DNA of 64,000 nucleotides, from NCBI GenBank assembly GCA_028281285.1, contig JANQKF010000015.1, positions 1-64,000 on the forward strand, written 5' to 3'. The notes under the pieces were generated by a model. That model saw only the letters and a program-made list of their open reading frames with translations. It was not told the DNA's origin and did no database searches. The translations under genes and the position numbers were made by a program. Below are positions 38,320 to 47,627 of the stretch, piece after piece. Source of the DNA: Cyclobacteriaceae bacterium. GTDB taxonomy: Bacteria; Bacteroidota; Bacteroidia; Cytophagales; Cyclobacteriaceae. Numbering within the stretch: the first letter of the stretch is position 1; every line of letters starts with the position of its first letter.

Positions 38320-39143
38320 TACAGCTTTTTATAATAGATCAATTTTGGTTTAAGAGGAAACCAACCACTTTCGATTATAGGGAAAATTTTGAAATTGTCG
38401 AATAAGTCTTTATTGGCTGTCACCTTAAAAATTATATTAGGATAGTTCTTTCCATAACCATAACTGACCATTCTCATTTGAAACGGTACTTCCAAATACT
38501 CTTGGTCGAGTTGGGATTGGACATCTGCATTTATATTCTCCCAAGGGATAAATGGTGCTTTCCCTGATTTGTTGGGGTTAGGAAATTGGAAAAAGAAATA
38601 GCCTTCAAAACTTTCCCAATCCGCAGGCTCGATGAAAAGGACAGAACTGTCAGTCTTTGCCAAGCGTAAAACACTACGAGCTTCATCAATGGCACTATAC
38701 ATCTTTTCCCTTCTGATTACAGGTAACAATTCCGGAATTAATGCAGCACTAAACTCTGGTAAGTGCCAATAGGTATCACCGTCAATGAAAGCCTGACATC
38801 GATTTCTTATTGAAAATTGATCTTGAACAAAGCCATTAAATAGCAGCAGAAGATCATGGCCGTCATTACAAGCGAACGGGTATTGAACTGCTTCACTATC
38901 AAATTCCCAACCTTCCTTGAGTTCATTTAAAACAGAGATGTCGGTGGTGAAAAATGCGGTGTCTCCATTCCGACCAGCATATGGTAGAAATATTAGTTCA
39001 TAGCCTCCCTTATCAAAATCATACCTTTCGAGTGGTTTATAGCTTTCAACAGTATCCTGGCTTTTTAGCTCAGACACATTCACACAAACAAGGAATATGA
39101 ATACAATTGAAACTCTTACTTTGTGGTTCAACGATTTTGGCAT
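38319..39143 (-). CDS. Hypothetical secreted protein
   Basis: Hydrophobic N-terminus; no recognised family; closely spaced with the next upstream gene. Confidence 0.65.
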   Translation of the reverse strand: MPKSLNHKVRVSIVFIFLVCVNVSELKSQDTVESYKPLERYDFDKGGYELIFLPYAGRNGDTAFFTTDISVLNELKEGWEFDSEAVQYPFACNDGHDLLLLFNGFVQDQFSIRNRCQAFIDGDTYWHLPEFSAALIPELLPVIRREKMYSAIDEARSVLRLAKTDSSVLFIEPADWESFEGYFFFQFPNPNKSGKAPFIPWENINADVQSQLDQEYLEVPFQMRMVSYGYGKNYPNIIFKVTANKDLFDNFKIFPIIESGWFPLKPKLIYYKKL

Positions 39144-39149
39144 TCGAAA

Positions 39150-41438
39150 CTAATTGTCCTCTTTTTTCTCGGGCAGTGTAGCATCAACGTTGAATTCTTG
39201 AAGGTATTTTTTCACATCTGCATCTGTTAAGTCATGGGCATAAGAGAATTGACCAGGTTGTAGATCTTTGAAACTACTAAAATGTAATGCTCTGGTTTTT
39301 CCCTTCTCATCTTTATAGAAATGCACTACATTTTTGTCCTTCGTATACTTGCTATAAGCGTAATCAGACACTTTTTCACCTTTAATGAAAACCACCCAGC
39401 GATCACCTTTCAATTTTAGGATGTAAGCACCTTTGTTGTTTGCCGGAAGTTTTCTCATCTCCCCCATTCCCAATTGACCATCGAGATCGTAGTTCATTCC
39501 ATAGGAAACATTATTTAAAGAATCATATAATAAGGCACCCATAATTCTTTTATCGGGATCAAGTCTATGTGTATTAAATGAGCGATTATTAATTCTTTTA
39601 CCATGAGAATAGAATACTATTTTTTCTCCATTCTTATAGAGATAATAAGCATAATCACTGCTGTCAAGCATGACCGTCACCTTCTGGCCCTTCCATTCTC
39701 TTGTTGTATCAAGCGTGTAATAATTATCCATTCTTAAGTATTGCTTAGTCAAAGGAAAATATGCTAGCAACTGTTCATCCGGGGTGCGAACTGAAGAGTT
39801 TGCAATACTGGTAACCATCTGATCATCATTGGATCTCAAACTGTATCTGCCATTAAGTAATTTATTGAATCTGAAATTGCTTAAATCCATCTGAAGCTTA
39901 TTCTCACTTAGAAACTTGGCAGGGTCGTAAATGGGTTCTGCTTGGTGTAGCTCACCTATGGCTGACCCGTCAAATTTATCTCTGAAACCAGGCAAAAAAT
40001 ACCAATAGTAGATATTCCCACTCCTCATCATTGCCAGTTTATTGCCGTCTGCATCCTCGACTTGAGTCTGCAATGAAACGGATTTTCCCCTATTGCTCAA
40101 CACATAAGTTGAATCTGATAGCTTCCCCCAATAAAAATGATCTGTCGTCAGTTTCGCTTCGAAAACTTTCCCGGCACTTTTTGCAGGAAACTCAGCTAGA
40201 AAAGATTTATTAACATCACCTCGAACGTAGGCAGTATAGCTGTCTCCTATTCGATAGGCATTGTAGGTATTTCTCGATGTCCCCTTGGTAAATTGTCTTC
40301 CGTAATTGAAAACATCAATACCATCATTACTCGCTGCCCATAAAACTTTGTCGCCACCTCCGGAAATTACCTGAGCTTCCATCCATCGGGTCATGTTCGA
40401 GTTCTTATCATAACCCTTGAGAAGAACCCAGGCATTAAGGTCATTGATATAACAAAGGCGGTCATCAGTATAATCAAGATCGAAGGCTACCCCGGAATTA
40501 TATACTTTCCCATTGACCGCCACTTGCTTATTCGAGTATTGACGAATGTATTGTCCGTAATAGTCATTTGGAAATTCTAGTTTGTCTCTTCCTGTGGAAG
40601 TGCCGTCTGAATAGCTGAATCTTCTCAGCACAAGTCGCGAACGGCCGAACTGATCGTCAATAACCTCGCCTTTAATCCAATTACTTTGCTGATCGTCCTC
40701 AAACAATTGACGGTTGATACCTTGCTGATTGGTACTCACTTTGACGGTCGTTTCCGAAATATCCCTCCTATTGGCTTCATTAAGAACTTTGGTGATTTTG
40801 AATTCTCCTTGATTCGTGTGTCGGTTTTCCACAGTAATCAACTGACTATCTTTATTCTCATACTTAAAAGTTGATGCCACTTTGGTTTCGGTTTCATTTG
40901 CCAGCTTTCTACTGATCTTGGTTCTCCTATCCTGATCATCCAATTCGTAGTACTCTATGAAGCTTTGGGTTCCATTTTGCGATACTTCTACCTGGGTCAA
41001 TCTCTTTTTGTTGTCGTAGGTATAGTTCTTAACCAACGTGTTGGTACCCTGAACTTGGGAAGTTTTTATCAACAGCCCTTTTTTATAGCTATAATCTGTG
41101 ATCCTTAAAACCAAATTGTTACTCGGATTGAGAATCTCTATTTTCTCAAGTTGGCCCTTTTTGCTTAAAGTGTAGACTGTCTTATAAGACTGATTATTTT
41201 GATAGTTCTCTGTGAGCACCGAAGAAAGTCTGCCCTGATCATCGTAAGTCTCAATATCCTTTTTGACATAGGTAAGTCCTTTGTTTTCAATAAACTGATG
41301 GGTATACCACTCTATGGTAGTGAGACGCCCGTTGATCCCTTTCGATTCAAGGGTCGGAACCTTTAATACCTGGCTCCTCAAAGGCACAGTCAATAGAAAG
41401 CACAGAAAAGCGGTGATTGATGATTTTAAGAATTTCAT
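39150..41438 (-). CDS. Large secreted protein with YD/RHS-like N-terminal repeats
   Basis: Signal peptide; YDDQGRLSSV, YSYKKGLLIKTSQV, YTYDNKKRLTQVEV, YELDDQDRRTKIS repeats. Confidence 0.7.
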   Translation of the reverse strand: MKFLKSSITAFLCFLLTVPLRSQVLKVPTLESKGINGRLTTIEWYTHQFIENKGLTYVKKDIETYDDQGRLSSVLTENYQNNQSYKTVYTLSKKGQLEKIEILNPSNNLVLRITDYSYKKGLLIKTSQVQGTNTLVKNYTYDNKKRLTQVEVSQNGTQSFIEYYELDDQDRRTKISRKLANETETKVASTFKYENKDSQLITVENRHTNQGEFKITKVLNEANRRDISETTVKVSTNQQGINRQLFEDDQQSNWIKGEVIDDQFGRSRLVLRRFSYSDGTSTGRDKLEFPNDYYGQYIRQYSNKQVAVNGKVYNSGVAFDLDYTDDRLCYINDLNAWVLLKGYDKNSNMTRWMEAQVISGGGDKVLWAASNDGIDVFNYGRQFTKGTSRNTYNAYRIGDSYTAYVRGDVNKSFLAEFPAKSAGKVFEAKLTTDHFYWGKLSDSTYVLSNRGKSVSLQTQVEDADGNKLAMMRSGNIYYWYFLPGFRDKFDGSAIGELHQAEPIYDPAKFLSENKLQMDLSNFRFNKLLNGRYSLRSNDDQMVTSIANSSVRTPDEQLLAYFPLTKQYLRMDNYYTLDTTREWKGQKVTVMLDSSDYAYYLYKNGEKIVFYSHGKRINNRSFNTHRLDPDKRIMGALLYDSLNNVSYGMNYDLDGQLGMGEMRKLPANNKGAYILKLKGDRWVVFIKGEKVSDYAYSKYTKDKNVVHFYKDEKGKTRALHFSSFKDLQPGQFSYAHDLTDADVKKYLQEFNVDATLPEKKEDN

Positions 41439-41441
41439 AGC

Positions 41442-42017
41442 TTACTTATTAAAGTGTTTTAAAACCTCTTCTGGTATGAATGCTACGAGCATAAATCGCA
41501 TACCTTTTTCATAATCAACTATCTTCCAGCCATCGAAATCTTCCTTCATTACAGCGAAGAGCTGCTTTTGAGCAGTGATTGTAATCTTGCCATTTTCATC
41601 GGCCACCACATTCTCTTTACCAAATTGCCCTCCAAAGGAGTACACAAGTAGTTGGGTCATTGTTGTATCCCTCGGCTCTTCTCCCCTAACATCGAATATG
41701 AGTTGATAGCCATAGTCTACCTGCGCATATTTTACTTCCTCATAGATGTGCAAGGAACTGATACTATCGATATTGAAGTCCTTGAATGAAACCTCAGATG
41801 CAGGGTCACTGAATAGCTGTCCGTACTGCTGCATAAAGGTTTCTTTTCCCACCATGTCCATAAGTTCAGGATGAACATGATCCAGCGCCTCACTGATTTT
41901 CTTTTCTTCGAGAAGATTGAAATAGTTACTGAGATCCTCTTTGATCGAAGCTTTGTGGTCTTGAGCACAGGTGCCAAGGCTCCAAAAGAGGAGAGTAGAA
42001 ACAATAAGATTTTTCAT
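41442..42017 (-). CDS. Hypothetical secreted protein
   Basis: Signal peptide MKNLIVSTLLFWSLGTCAQ; start of an apparent three-gene operon. Confidence 0.68.
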   Translation of the reverse strand: MKNLIVSTLLFWSLGTCAQDHKASIKEDLSNYFNLLEEKKISEALDHVHPELMDMVGKETFMQQYGQLFSDPASEVSFKDFNIDSISSLHIYEEVKYAQVDYGYQLIFDVRGEEPRDTTMTQLLVYSFGGQFGKENVVADENGKITITAQKQLFAVMKEDFDGWKIVDYEKGMRFMLVAFIPEEVLKHFNK

Positions 42018-42087
42018 GATGATTGATTTAGCTCAAAAATAGAGAGCCTTTGACCTTAGGAAAATACGTTAATCTACTGATTTCGCC

Positions 42088-42105
42088 ATCAGTGCTGGCA
42101 CGGAT
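42088..42105. promoter_or_regulatory. Palindromic motif copy 3: ATCAGTGCTGGCACGGAT
   Basis: 71-88 bp upstream of the 42017 start; matches the other two copies. Confidence 0.7.
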
Positions 42106-42112
42106 AAAACAC

Positions 42113-42550
42113 TCAGGCAAGGAAAATGAGTGCCATGGCAAACGCCACTCCAAATCCGATCAACGAACCGATAAAATAACGCAACCCCTTTTTCGACACC
42201 ACCAACTGGTCTTGATCTGAAAGCGACTCAAACTCACTAATTGTACTGTTATAACTAGACTCCGTTCCTAGCGTATATCGCACAATTGGCAAAACAATGA
42301 TAAATGGCACGATTGCCACCAACCGACCAATAGAACGTCCTCTGCGCCTTCCAAAAATATCTTCGATGAGATCTGTAAATGCATCCAGAAAGTCCTCTGA
42401 AATTACCATAGCAAGTACAACAATCAATATGATATTTAGGGCCGTACTTACAATAAGCAACCGAGTTCCATTGGAGCGAGCACTATCTTCCTTTCCTTTA
42501 GGCTTTAATTCATAGTATTGGTTACAATAGACGGCTTTAAACACGTTCAT
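42113..42550 (-). CDS. Small membrane protein
   Basis: Hydrophobic helices; adjacent to the response regulator gene. Confidence 0.6.
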   Translation of the reverse strand: MNVFKAVYCNQYYELKPKGKEDSARSNGTRLLIVSTALNIILIVVLAMVISEDFLDAFTDLIEDIFGRRRGRSIGRLVAIVPFIIVLPIVRYTLGTESSYNSTISEFESLSDQDQLVVSKKGLRYFIGSLIGFGVAFAMALIFLA

Positions 42551-42551
42551 C

Positions 42552-43169
42552 TTAAATAAGGTTGTTGGCGTAAGCGAATTTGATCAGACCGACCAATGAG
42601 CTGGTCTTGGTCTTCCTGAATATATTTTTCCTGTGCGTCTCTACTGTTCTCTCGCTAATGAACAGTTCTTCGGCAATCATTTTATTGGAGTACTCCTGGG
42701 AAATGAGTTTGAGTATTTCCCTCTCTCTAGCTGTTAGTAACTTGCCTTCCGAGGGTTCATACAGGCTTTTGACCAACATGGAGTTGATATCATTTGACAT
42801 ATACATTTTTCCTGCCCTGACTGCATATATAGCCTCCAGCAACTCCTCTTTGGTGTCCTTTTTTAAAACATAGCCATTAACACCTTCCTTAAGGATTTCC
42901 CTGACCAAATGTGCCTCATCGTGCATACTTAAGACAATGAACTTGGTATCAGGCAGAATCCTCTTCGTTTTTTGAACCAGGCTCAGTCCATCATCATCAC
43001 CAAGGTTATAGTCTGTGATTACCAAATCTGGCTTGTACTTATCGATCGACTGAATTGCATCAGGTACCGAACCCAAACAATCTACTACAGTGAGCATATC
43101 GTCTTCCTCGATGAGCTTTTTCAGTCCATCGAGCAGTATTGTGTGGTCGTCTACAAGGATTATTTTCAT
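42552..43169 (-). CDS. LuxR/NarL-family response regulator
   Basis: MKIILVDDHTILLDGLKKLI receiver; LTAREREILKLISQEYSNKMIAEELFISERTVETHRKNIFRKT HTH. Confidence 0.95.
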   Translation of the reverse strand: MKIILVDDHTILLDGLKKLIEEDDMLTVVDCLGSVPDAIQSIDKYKPDLVITDYNLGDDDGLSLVQKTKRILPDTKFIVLSMHDEAHLVREILKEGVNGYVLKKDTKEELLEAIYAVRAGKMYMSNDINSMLVKSLYEPSEGKLLTAREREILKLISQEYSNKMIAEELFISERTVETHRKNIFRKTKTSSLVGLIKFAYANNLI

Positions 43170-43257
43170 GGGGTATACAGCGTCAAACTTTGCTGCAAGG
43201 CTCAACATCCATTTCATGAAGGCAAAGTACCAGTACTAATCTATCAAAAATATCCGA

Positions 43258-45486
43258 CTAAGACGTGATTTGATCCTCAGTGGCAGTGGGTATGGCCTCC
43301 TCTGAGTTTAATGCCAGATTCACCGACATAAAAGTGCCATTTATCCCTTCTCTACTATCTAATTCAAACACCCCGTTAATCAAGTTTAGTCTACTGCTAA
43401 TATTTCGCCAACCATTGCCTTTGCCTGAATAGAAAGCTGCCGTATTGAAGCCTTTGCCATCATCTTCAATAGATAGCGTCAGTTCGTTCTGATCTCTTGT
43501 GAGCTGAAGAGTGATTAATTGGGCATCGGAGTATTTCAAAATGTTATTGACCCATTCCTGACAGATTCTGTACAGGGATACCTCGATCAATTCCGGAAGT
43601 CTTTCATCGGCATCAAAAACCAAAACCTCTAGCGTCTTTTGACCCGTTTCGGTGACACGAATTCCAAATTCCTTCAGAGCTGCTACCAGGCCATTCTTTA
43701 CCAAAGTCTGAGGCATAAGATCAAAACAAATATTCCGAAGCTCAGAGTACATATCATTAATTACGGCTTCACTTTTCTCGAATACTTCAACTCGGTCCTC
43801 TGTAGCGGTCTTACCATTGGAGTTGAGATTAGCAAGGTTCATTTTAAGAACAGAAATCAGCTGGCCAAATCCATCGTGAAGGTCTTGTGCAAATCGATTT
43901 CGCTCTTTCTCCTGAGAGTTGATCACCGCATTGATCTCCGCCTCCCGAACTTTTAATTCAGATTCCCTACGTATAAGTTCTTGTTTTCTTTTCTCCCGGT
44001 TTCGCACCAAGACTACAAGGGTGATAAGAAGGAAAGCAACTAAAATCAACACAATCAGAAACAACTGATTTCTTTGAAGTCTGGCTTCCTGTACTCCAAG
44101 CTGTGACTCTTGCAAAGCAATTTGCTGTTCCTTTTTCTCTGTTTCATACTGGACGTTTAAATCCTCAACATTTTTCAAATGTTTGGCATTCAGTAAAGAG
44201 TCTTTCTTGATCTGGGCCTCCTCACTGTATTCCAAGGCTTTCCTATAGTTTCCCCTACTTTTTTCATAGTTCGAAAGCGAGCGATACACAGTTTCCAGAT
44301 CTGATATATCACCTACCTCAATCGCCTTCTCGAGTCCTAGTCTGAAATTTGATCTGGCCTTGCTATGTTGATTCAGTTTCGCATACAATTCGCCAAGGCC
44401 AACGTGGACAAGAGAAAGTCCCGAGCCATCTCCCATTGACTGTTTCAATTTTAGCGCACTTTCGTAATAGGTCAGCGCATCCGAGTCATTGCCTTTAAAT
44501 GCATTTAAACGTCCAAGGTTATTATGACTTATGGAAAGCAGGTAATCACTGGAAGCTTCCACCGCATATTTGGCACCCTCTGAATAGTAATAAATAGCCG
44601 AGTCCATATCTGAAAACTCCTCCTCATACACTGTCCCCAACCCATTAAGAGTAAAGGCCATCAATTGAGCATTCTGACCGGAGTCGTTTAGTATATCCAG
44701 GCTCCGGATCAAATTTTCATGAGCATGCTCAAAGTTGTTCAGTTCGATGGCAACAGTTCCCATGTTGATCAGGGCATAGGTCATCATCACATCCAGAGAG
44801 AGGCTTTCATACATTTTCAAAGCGCTTTGAAAGTTTACATAAGCCGAATCAAGATCACCTGCATTGACGAGTAAATTGCCTTTGTTTAAATATGAATCAG
44901 CTGCTCTTCTTGGTAAAGCCAACTCTTCATAGATCGCAATACTTTGATCAATGTAATTCGCAGCATCGGCAAATTTGCCTTGTCGCTGCAGGACTATTGA
45001 CAGGTTATTCATCGAAGCAGCCTGAGCACTCAAATCCTGAGCCTCAACACGTTTGTCCAATGACATTCTATAGAAGATTAGCGCGCTGTCATATTTACTC
45101 TGATTGTTATAAATACTACCAAAGGTATTGTAGACATCAGAAATCGTAAGTGCATCCTTTGTGGCAAGGGCAAATTCCTCAGCCCGTAAAACGAATAGCT
45201 TAGCGGAATCAAACTTGAATAAATTTTTGTAGCTCCATGCAGCCTGATTGTATGCCTGACTTTTGGAAAGGTTCGTTTCAGCCAGGCTTGTTGCTTCCAA
45301 GGAATACTTCAAGGCTTCTTCACGATCTTGGCTATTTCTTGCCAAACTCACGAGTATTTTAGCTTTTTCTGATGGATTTACTTCATTATTGAGAAGATTC
45401 GTCAGACTGTCCTGTACCGAATTCTGTGCGTAGTTCAGAACAGGCAAGAAAGCCAGGATTAATACAAAAAATCGCTTTCCCAACAT
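43258..45486 (-). CDS. TPR-containing sensor histidine kinase (HisKA_3 type)
   Basis: Signal peptide, TPR repeats, TM, QEKERNRFAQDLHDGFGQLISVLKMNL, LSIEDDGKGFN. Confidence 0.93.
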   Translation of the reverse strand: MLGKRFFVLILAFLPVLNYAQNSVQDSLTNLLNNEVNPSEKAKILVSLARNSQDREEALKYSLEATSLAETNLSKSQAYNQAAWSYKNLFKFDSAKLFVLRAEEFALATKDALTISDVYNTFGSIYNNQSKYDSALIFYRMSLDKRVEAQDLSAQAASMNNLSIVLQRQGKFADAANYIDQSIAIYEELALPRRAADSYLNKGNLLVNAGDLDSAYVNFQSALKMYESLSLDVMMTYALINMGTVAIELNNFEHAHENLIRSLDILNDSGQNAQLMAFTLNGLGTVYEEEFSDMDSAIYYYSEGAKYAVEASSDYLLSISHNNLGRLNAFKGNDSDALTYYESALKLKQSMGDGSGLSLVHVGLGELYAKLNQHSKARSNFRLGLEKAIEVGDISDLETVYRSLSNYEKSRGNYRKALEYSEEAQIKKDSLLNAKHLKNVEDLNVQYETEKKEQQIALQESQLGVQEARLQRNQLFLIVLILVAFLLITLVVLVRNREKRKQELIRRESELKVREAEINAVINSQEKERNRFAQDLHDGFGQLISVLKMNLANLNSNGKTATEDRVEVFEKSEAVINDMYSELRNICFDLMPQTLVKNGLVAALKEFGIRVTETGQKTLEVLVFDADERLPELIEVSLYRICQEWVNNILKYSDAQLITLQLTRDQNELTLSIEDDGKGFNTAAFYSGKGNGWRNISSRLNLINGVFELDSREGINGTFMSVNLALNSEEAIPTATEDQITS

Positions 45487-45530
45487 TACACGGTTGATTG
45501 TATCTCAAAATATGAAATTTGATCACATCA

Positions 45531-45552
45531 AAAAAGCCCCATATGGGGCTCA
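45531..45552 (-). terminator. Rho-independent terminator of rocD
   Basis: Minus strand AGCCCCATATGGGGCT palindrome followed by TTTTT. Confidence 0.85.
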
Positions 45553-45621
45553 TTTTCTCAAATAGAGAGGAATATTTAACGATCTACGAGTTCCTTTCCT
45601 ACCGCCTTTGAAATAGGTCAG

Positions 45622-46860
45622 TTAGGCAGAGAAGTTTAAGATTGTCTTTTCAATGATATCACAACAATCATGAAGCTGCTCCTCTGTCATTACCAATGGT
45701 GGCGCAAAGCGGATAATATTGCCATGGGTAGGCTTGGCAAGAAGCCCGTTTTCTCGCAGTGACATGCAAATGTCCCAGGCCGTTGAACTATCTTCTGTAT
45801 CATTGATCACTATGGCGTTTAATAAACCCTTACCTCTCACTAAGGTCACGAGGTCGGTCTTCTCAATGAAAATATTCATTCTCTCTCTGAAGATTTCTCC
45901 AAGTCTCCGGGCATTTTCTGCAAGTTTTTCGTCCTTGACCACTTCCAGAGCAGCCATCGCAACCTTGGCGGCCAAAGGGTTACCTCCAAAGGTACTTCCA
46001 TGCTGCCCTGGCTTGATGACCTCCATAATATTGTCATTGGCCAAAACACATGAAACGGGATAAACGCCTCCAGAGACAGCCTTACCCAAAATCAAAATAT
46101 CTGGCTTGACATTTTCATAGTCACATGCCAGTAATTCACCTGTTCTCGCAATACCGGTTTGTACTTCATCCGCGATGAACAATGCATCGGCTTCTCGACA
46201 AAGAGAAGCTGCCTTAGTCAGGTATCCATCCTCCGGAACAAACACTCCAGCCTCACCCTGGATGGGTTCAACAAGAAATCCGGCTACATTTTCTTGCTTT
46301 AAGGCTTCAGCAAGAGCATTTAGATCATTATGAGGGATTTTAATAAACCCTGGGGTATATGGACCAAAGTTTTTTCTTGCATCCGGATCATTTGAGAAGG
46401 AAATAATCGTAGTCGTACGGCCATGAAAGTTGTTCTCGCAGACGATGATTTTGGCTTCATTCTCTGGTATTCCCTTCTTCTCATAGGCCCATTTTCTACA
46501 AAGCTTAATAGCTGTTTCGACCGCTTCCGCACCAGTATTCATTGGCAAAATCTTATCGAAGCCGAAGTACTCACTCATGTACTTCTCATAAGTTCCGAGC
46601 GAATCATTATAGAAAGCGCGAGAAGTCAGTGTTAGGGTTTCTGCCTGCTCTTTAAGCGCGTTCACAATTCTTGGATGACAATGCCCTTGATTCACAGCAC
46701 TATAAGCTGAAAGAAAGTCATAGTACTTCTTACCCTCTACGTCCCAAACATGCACGCCTTCTCCCCTCGCCAGAACTACTGGTAATGGGTGGTAATTATG
46801 CGCTCCGTACTTGTTTTCTAGATCAATCGCCTCCTGGCTGTTCTGAACCGTCATTATCAT
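45622..46860 (-). CDS. rocD: Ornithine--oxo-acid transaminase
   Basis: [66 protein letters not shown] site. Confidence 0.94.
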   Translation of the reverse strand: MIMTVQNSQEAIDLENKYGAHNYHPLPVVLARGEGVHVWDVEGKKYYDFLSAYSAVNQGHCHPRIVNALKEQAETLTLTSRAFYNDSLGTYEKYMSEYFGFDKILPMNTGAEAVETAIKLCRKWAYEKKGIPENEAKIIVCENNFHGRTTTIISFSNDPDARKNFGPYTPGFIKIPHNDLNALAEALKQENVAGFLVEPIQGEAGVFVPEDGYLTKAASLCREADALFIADEVQTGIARTGELLACDYENVKPDILILGKAVSGGVYPVSCVLANDNIMEVIKPGQHGSTFGGNPLAAKVAMAALEVVKDEKLAENARRLGEIFRERMNIFIEKTDLVTLVRGKGLLNAIVINDTEDSSTAWDICMSLRENGLLAKPTHGNIIRFAPPLVMTEEQLHDCCDIIEKTILNFSA

Positions 46861-46871
46861 TGTTAAAAATT

Positions 46872-46879
46872 TATCTTTG
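46872..46879 (+). promoter_or_regulatory. -7 box TATCTTTG
   Basis: Matches TAnnTTTG, upstream of the DUF5522 gene. Confidence 0.5.
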
Positions 46880-46902
46880 TGACCTAAACAATTTTGCTGA
46901 AC

Positions 46903-46910
46903 CAAAGGTA
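46903..46910 (-). promoter_or_regulatory. -7 box TACCTTTG (minus strand)
   Basis: Matches TAnnTTTG, upstream of rocD. Confidence 0.5.
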
Positions 46911-46935
46911 CTCAATCTATTCAAGCCTAAAAAAG

Positions 46936-47097
46936 ATGAAACGAGAATCCAAAAAGACCGCTGAGGTTGCCATCGAAAAGGAAGATTACTACCTTGACGA
47001 ACAGGGCCGACTTGTCTTTACGGAATACTATCTTTTGAAGAGAGGGTATTGCTGCCAGAATGGTTGCCGACACTGCCCTTATGGCTTTAAAAAATGA
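46936..47097 (+). CDS. DUF5522 small Cys-rich protein
   Basis: YYLLKRGYCCQNGCRHCPYGFKK. Confidence 0.82.
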   Translation: MKRESKKTAEVAIEKEDYYLDEQGRLVFTEYYLLKRGYCCQNGCRHCPYGFKK

Positions 47098-47627
47098 CTG
47101 AGAAATTTCAGAATCTCTCCATTTCAATCAATGAATTACCTAAGGTAGAGGAAGTTGATTTTCATCCAATCGATCCCAAATACCTAAAAGTCTCGCTGAT
47201 CGGCAGTGCTATTTTCTTTATCATTCTGGCTGCAGGAGCATTTGCCATTTTGTATTTCGGAGATGACATTACTCAGCTCGGGATCATAATCACAATCGGG
47301 GTCTATCTCCTCCTCCTTGTTTGGAATCTCACCTTGACAATTTTGGGGTTCAAAAAGAAAAAGTATGCGATTCGCGATCGTGATATTTTGTATTCGAAAG
47401 GATTGATCTGGTCGGTGAGAACTGCCATTCCATTTAATCGAATTCAACACGCTGAAATTAAACAAGGTCCTATTGAAAGAAATTTCGGTCTCAGTAGCCT
47501 TAAGGTATTCACAGCGGGTGGCCAAAGTAGTGACTTGGTGATCCCCGGACTGCCTAACGAGACGGCTCAGCGACTCAAGGATTTTATCTTAAAGAAAACG
47601 GCTGAAGATGGAGAACCAACCGTTTGA
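47094..47627 (+). CDS. Bacterial PH domain membrane protein (YdbS-like)
   Basis: Two TM helices then YAIRDRDILYSKGLIWSVRTAIPFNRIQHAEIKQGPIERNFGLSSLKVFTAGG. Confidence 0.88.
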   Translation: MTEKFQNLSISINELPKVEEVDFHPIDPKYLKVSLIGSAIFFIILAAGAFAILYFGDDITQLGIIITIGVYLLLLVWNLTLTILGFKKKKYAIRDRDILYSKGLIWSVRTAIPFNRIQHAEIKQGPIERNFGLSSLKVFTAGGQSSDLVIPGLPNETAQRLKDFILKKTAEDGEPTV

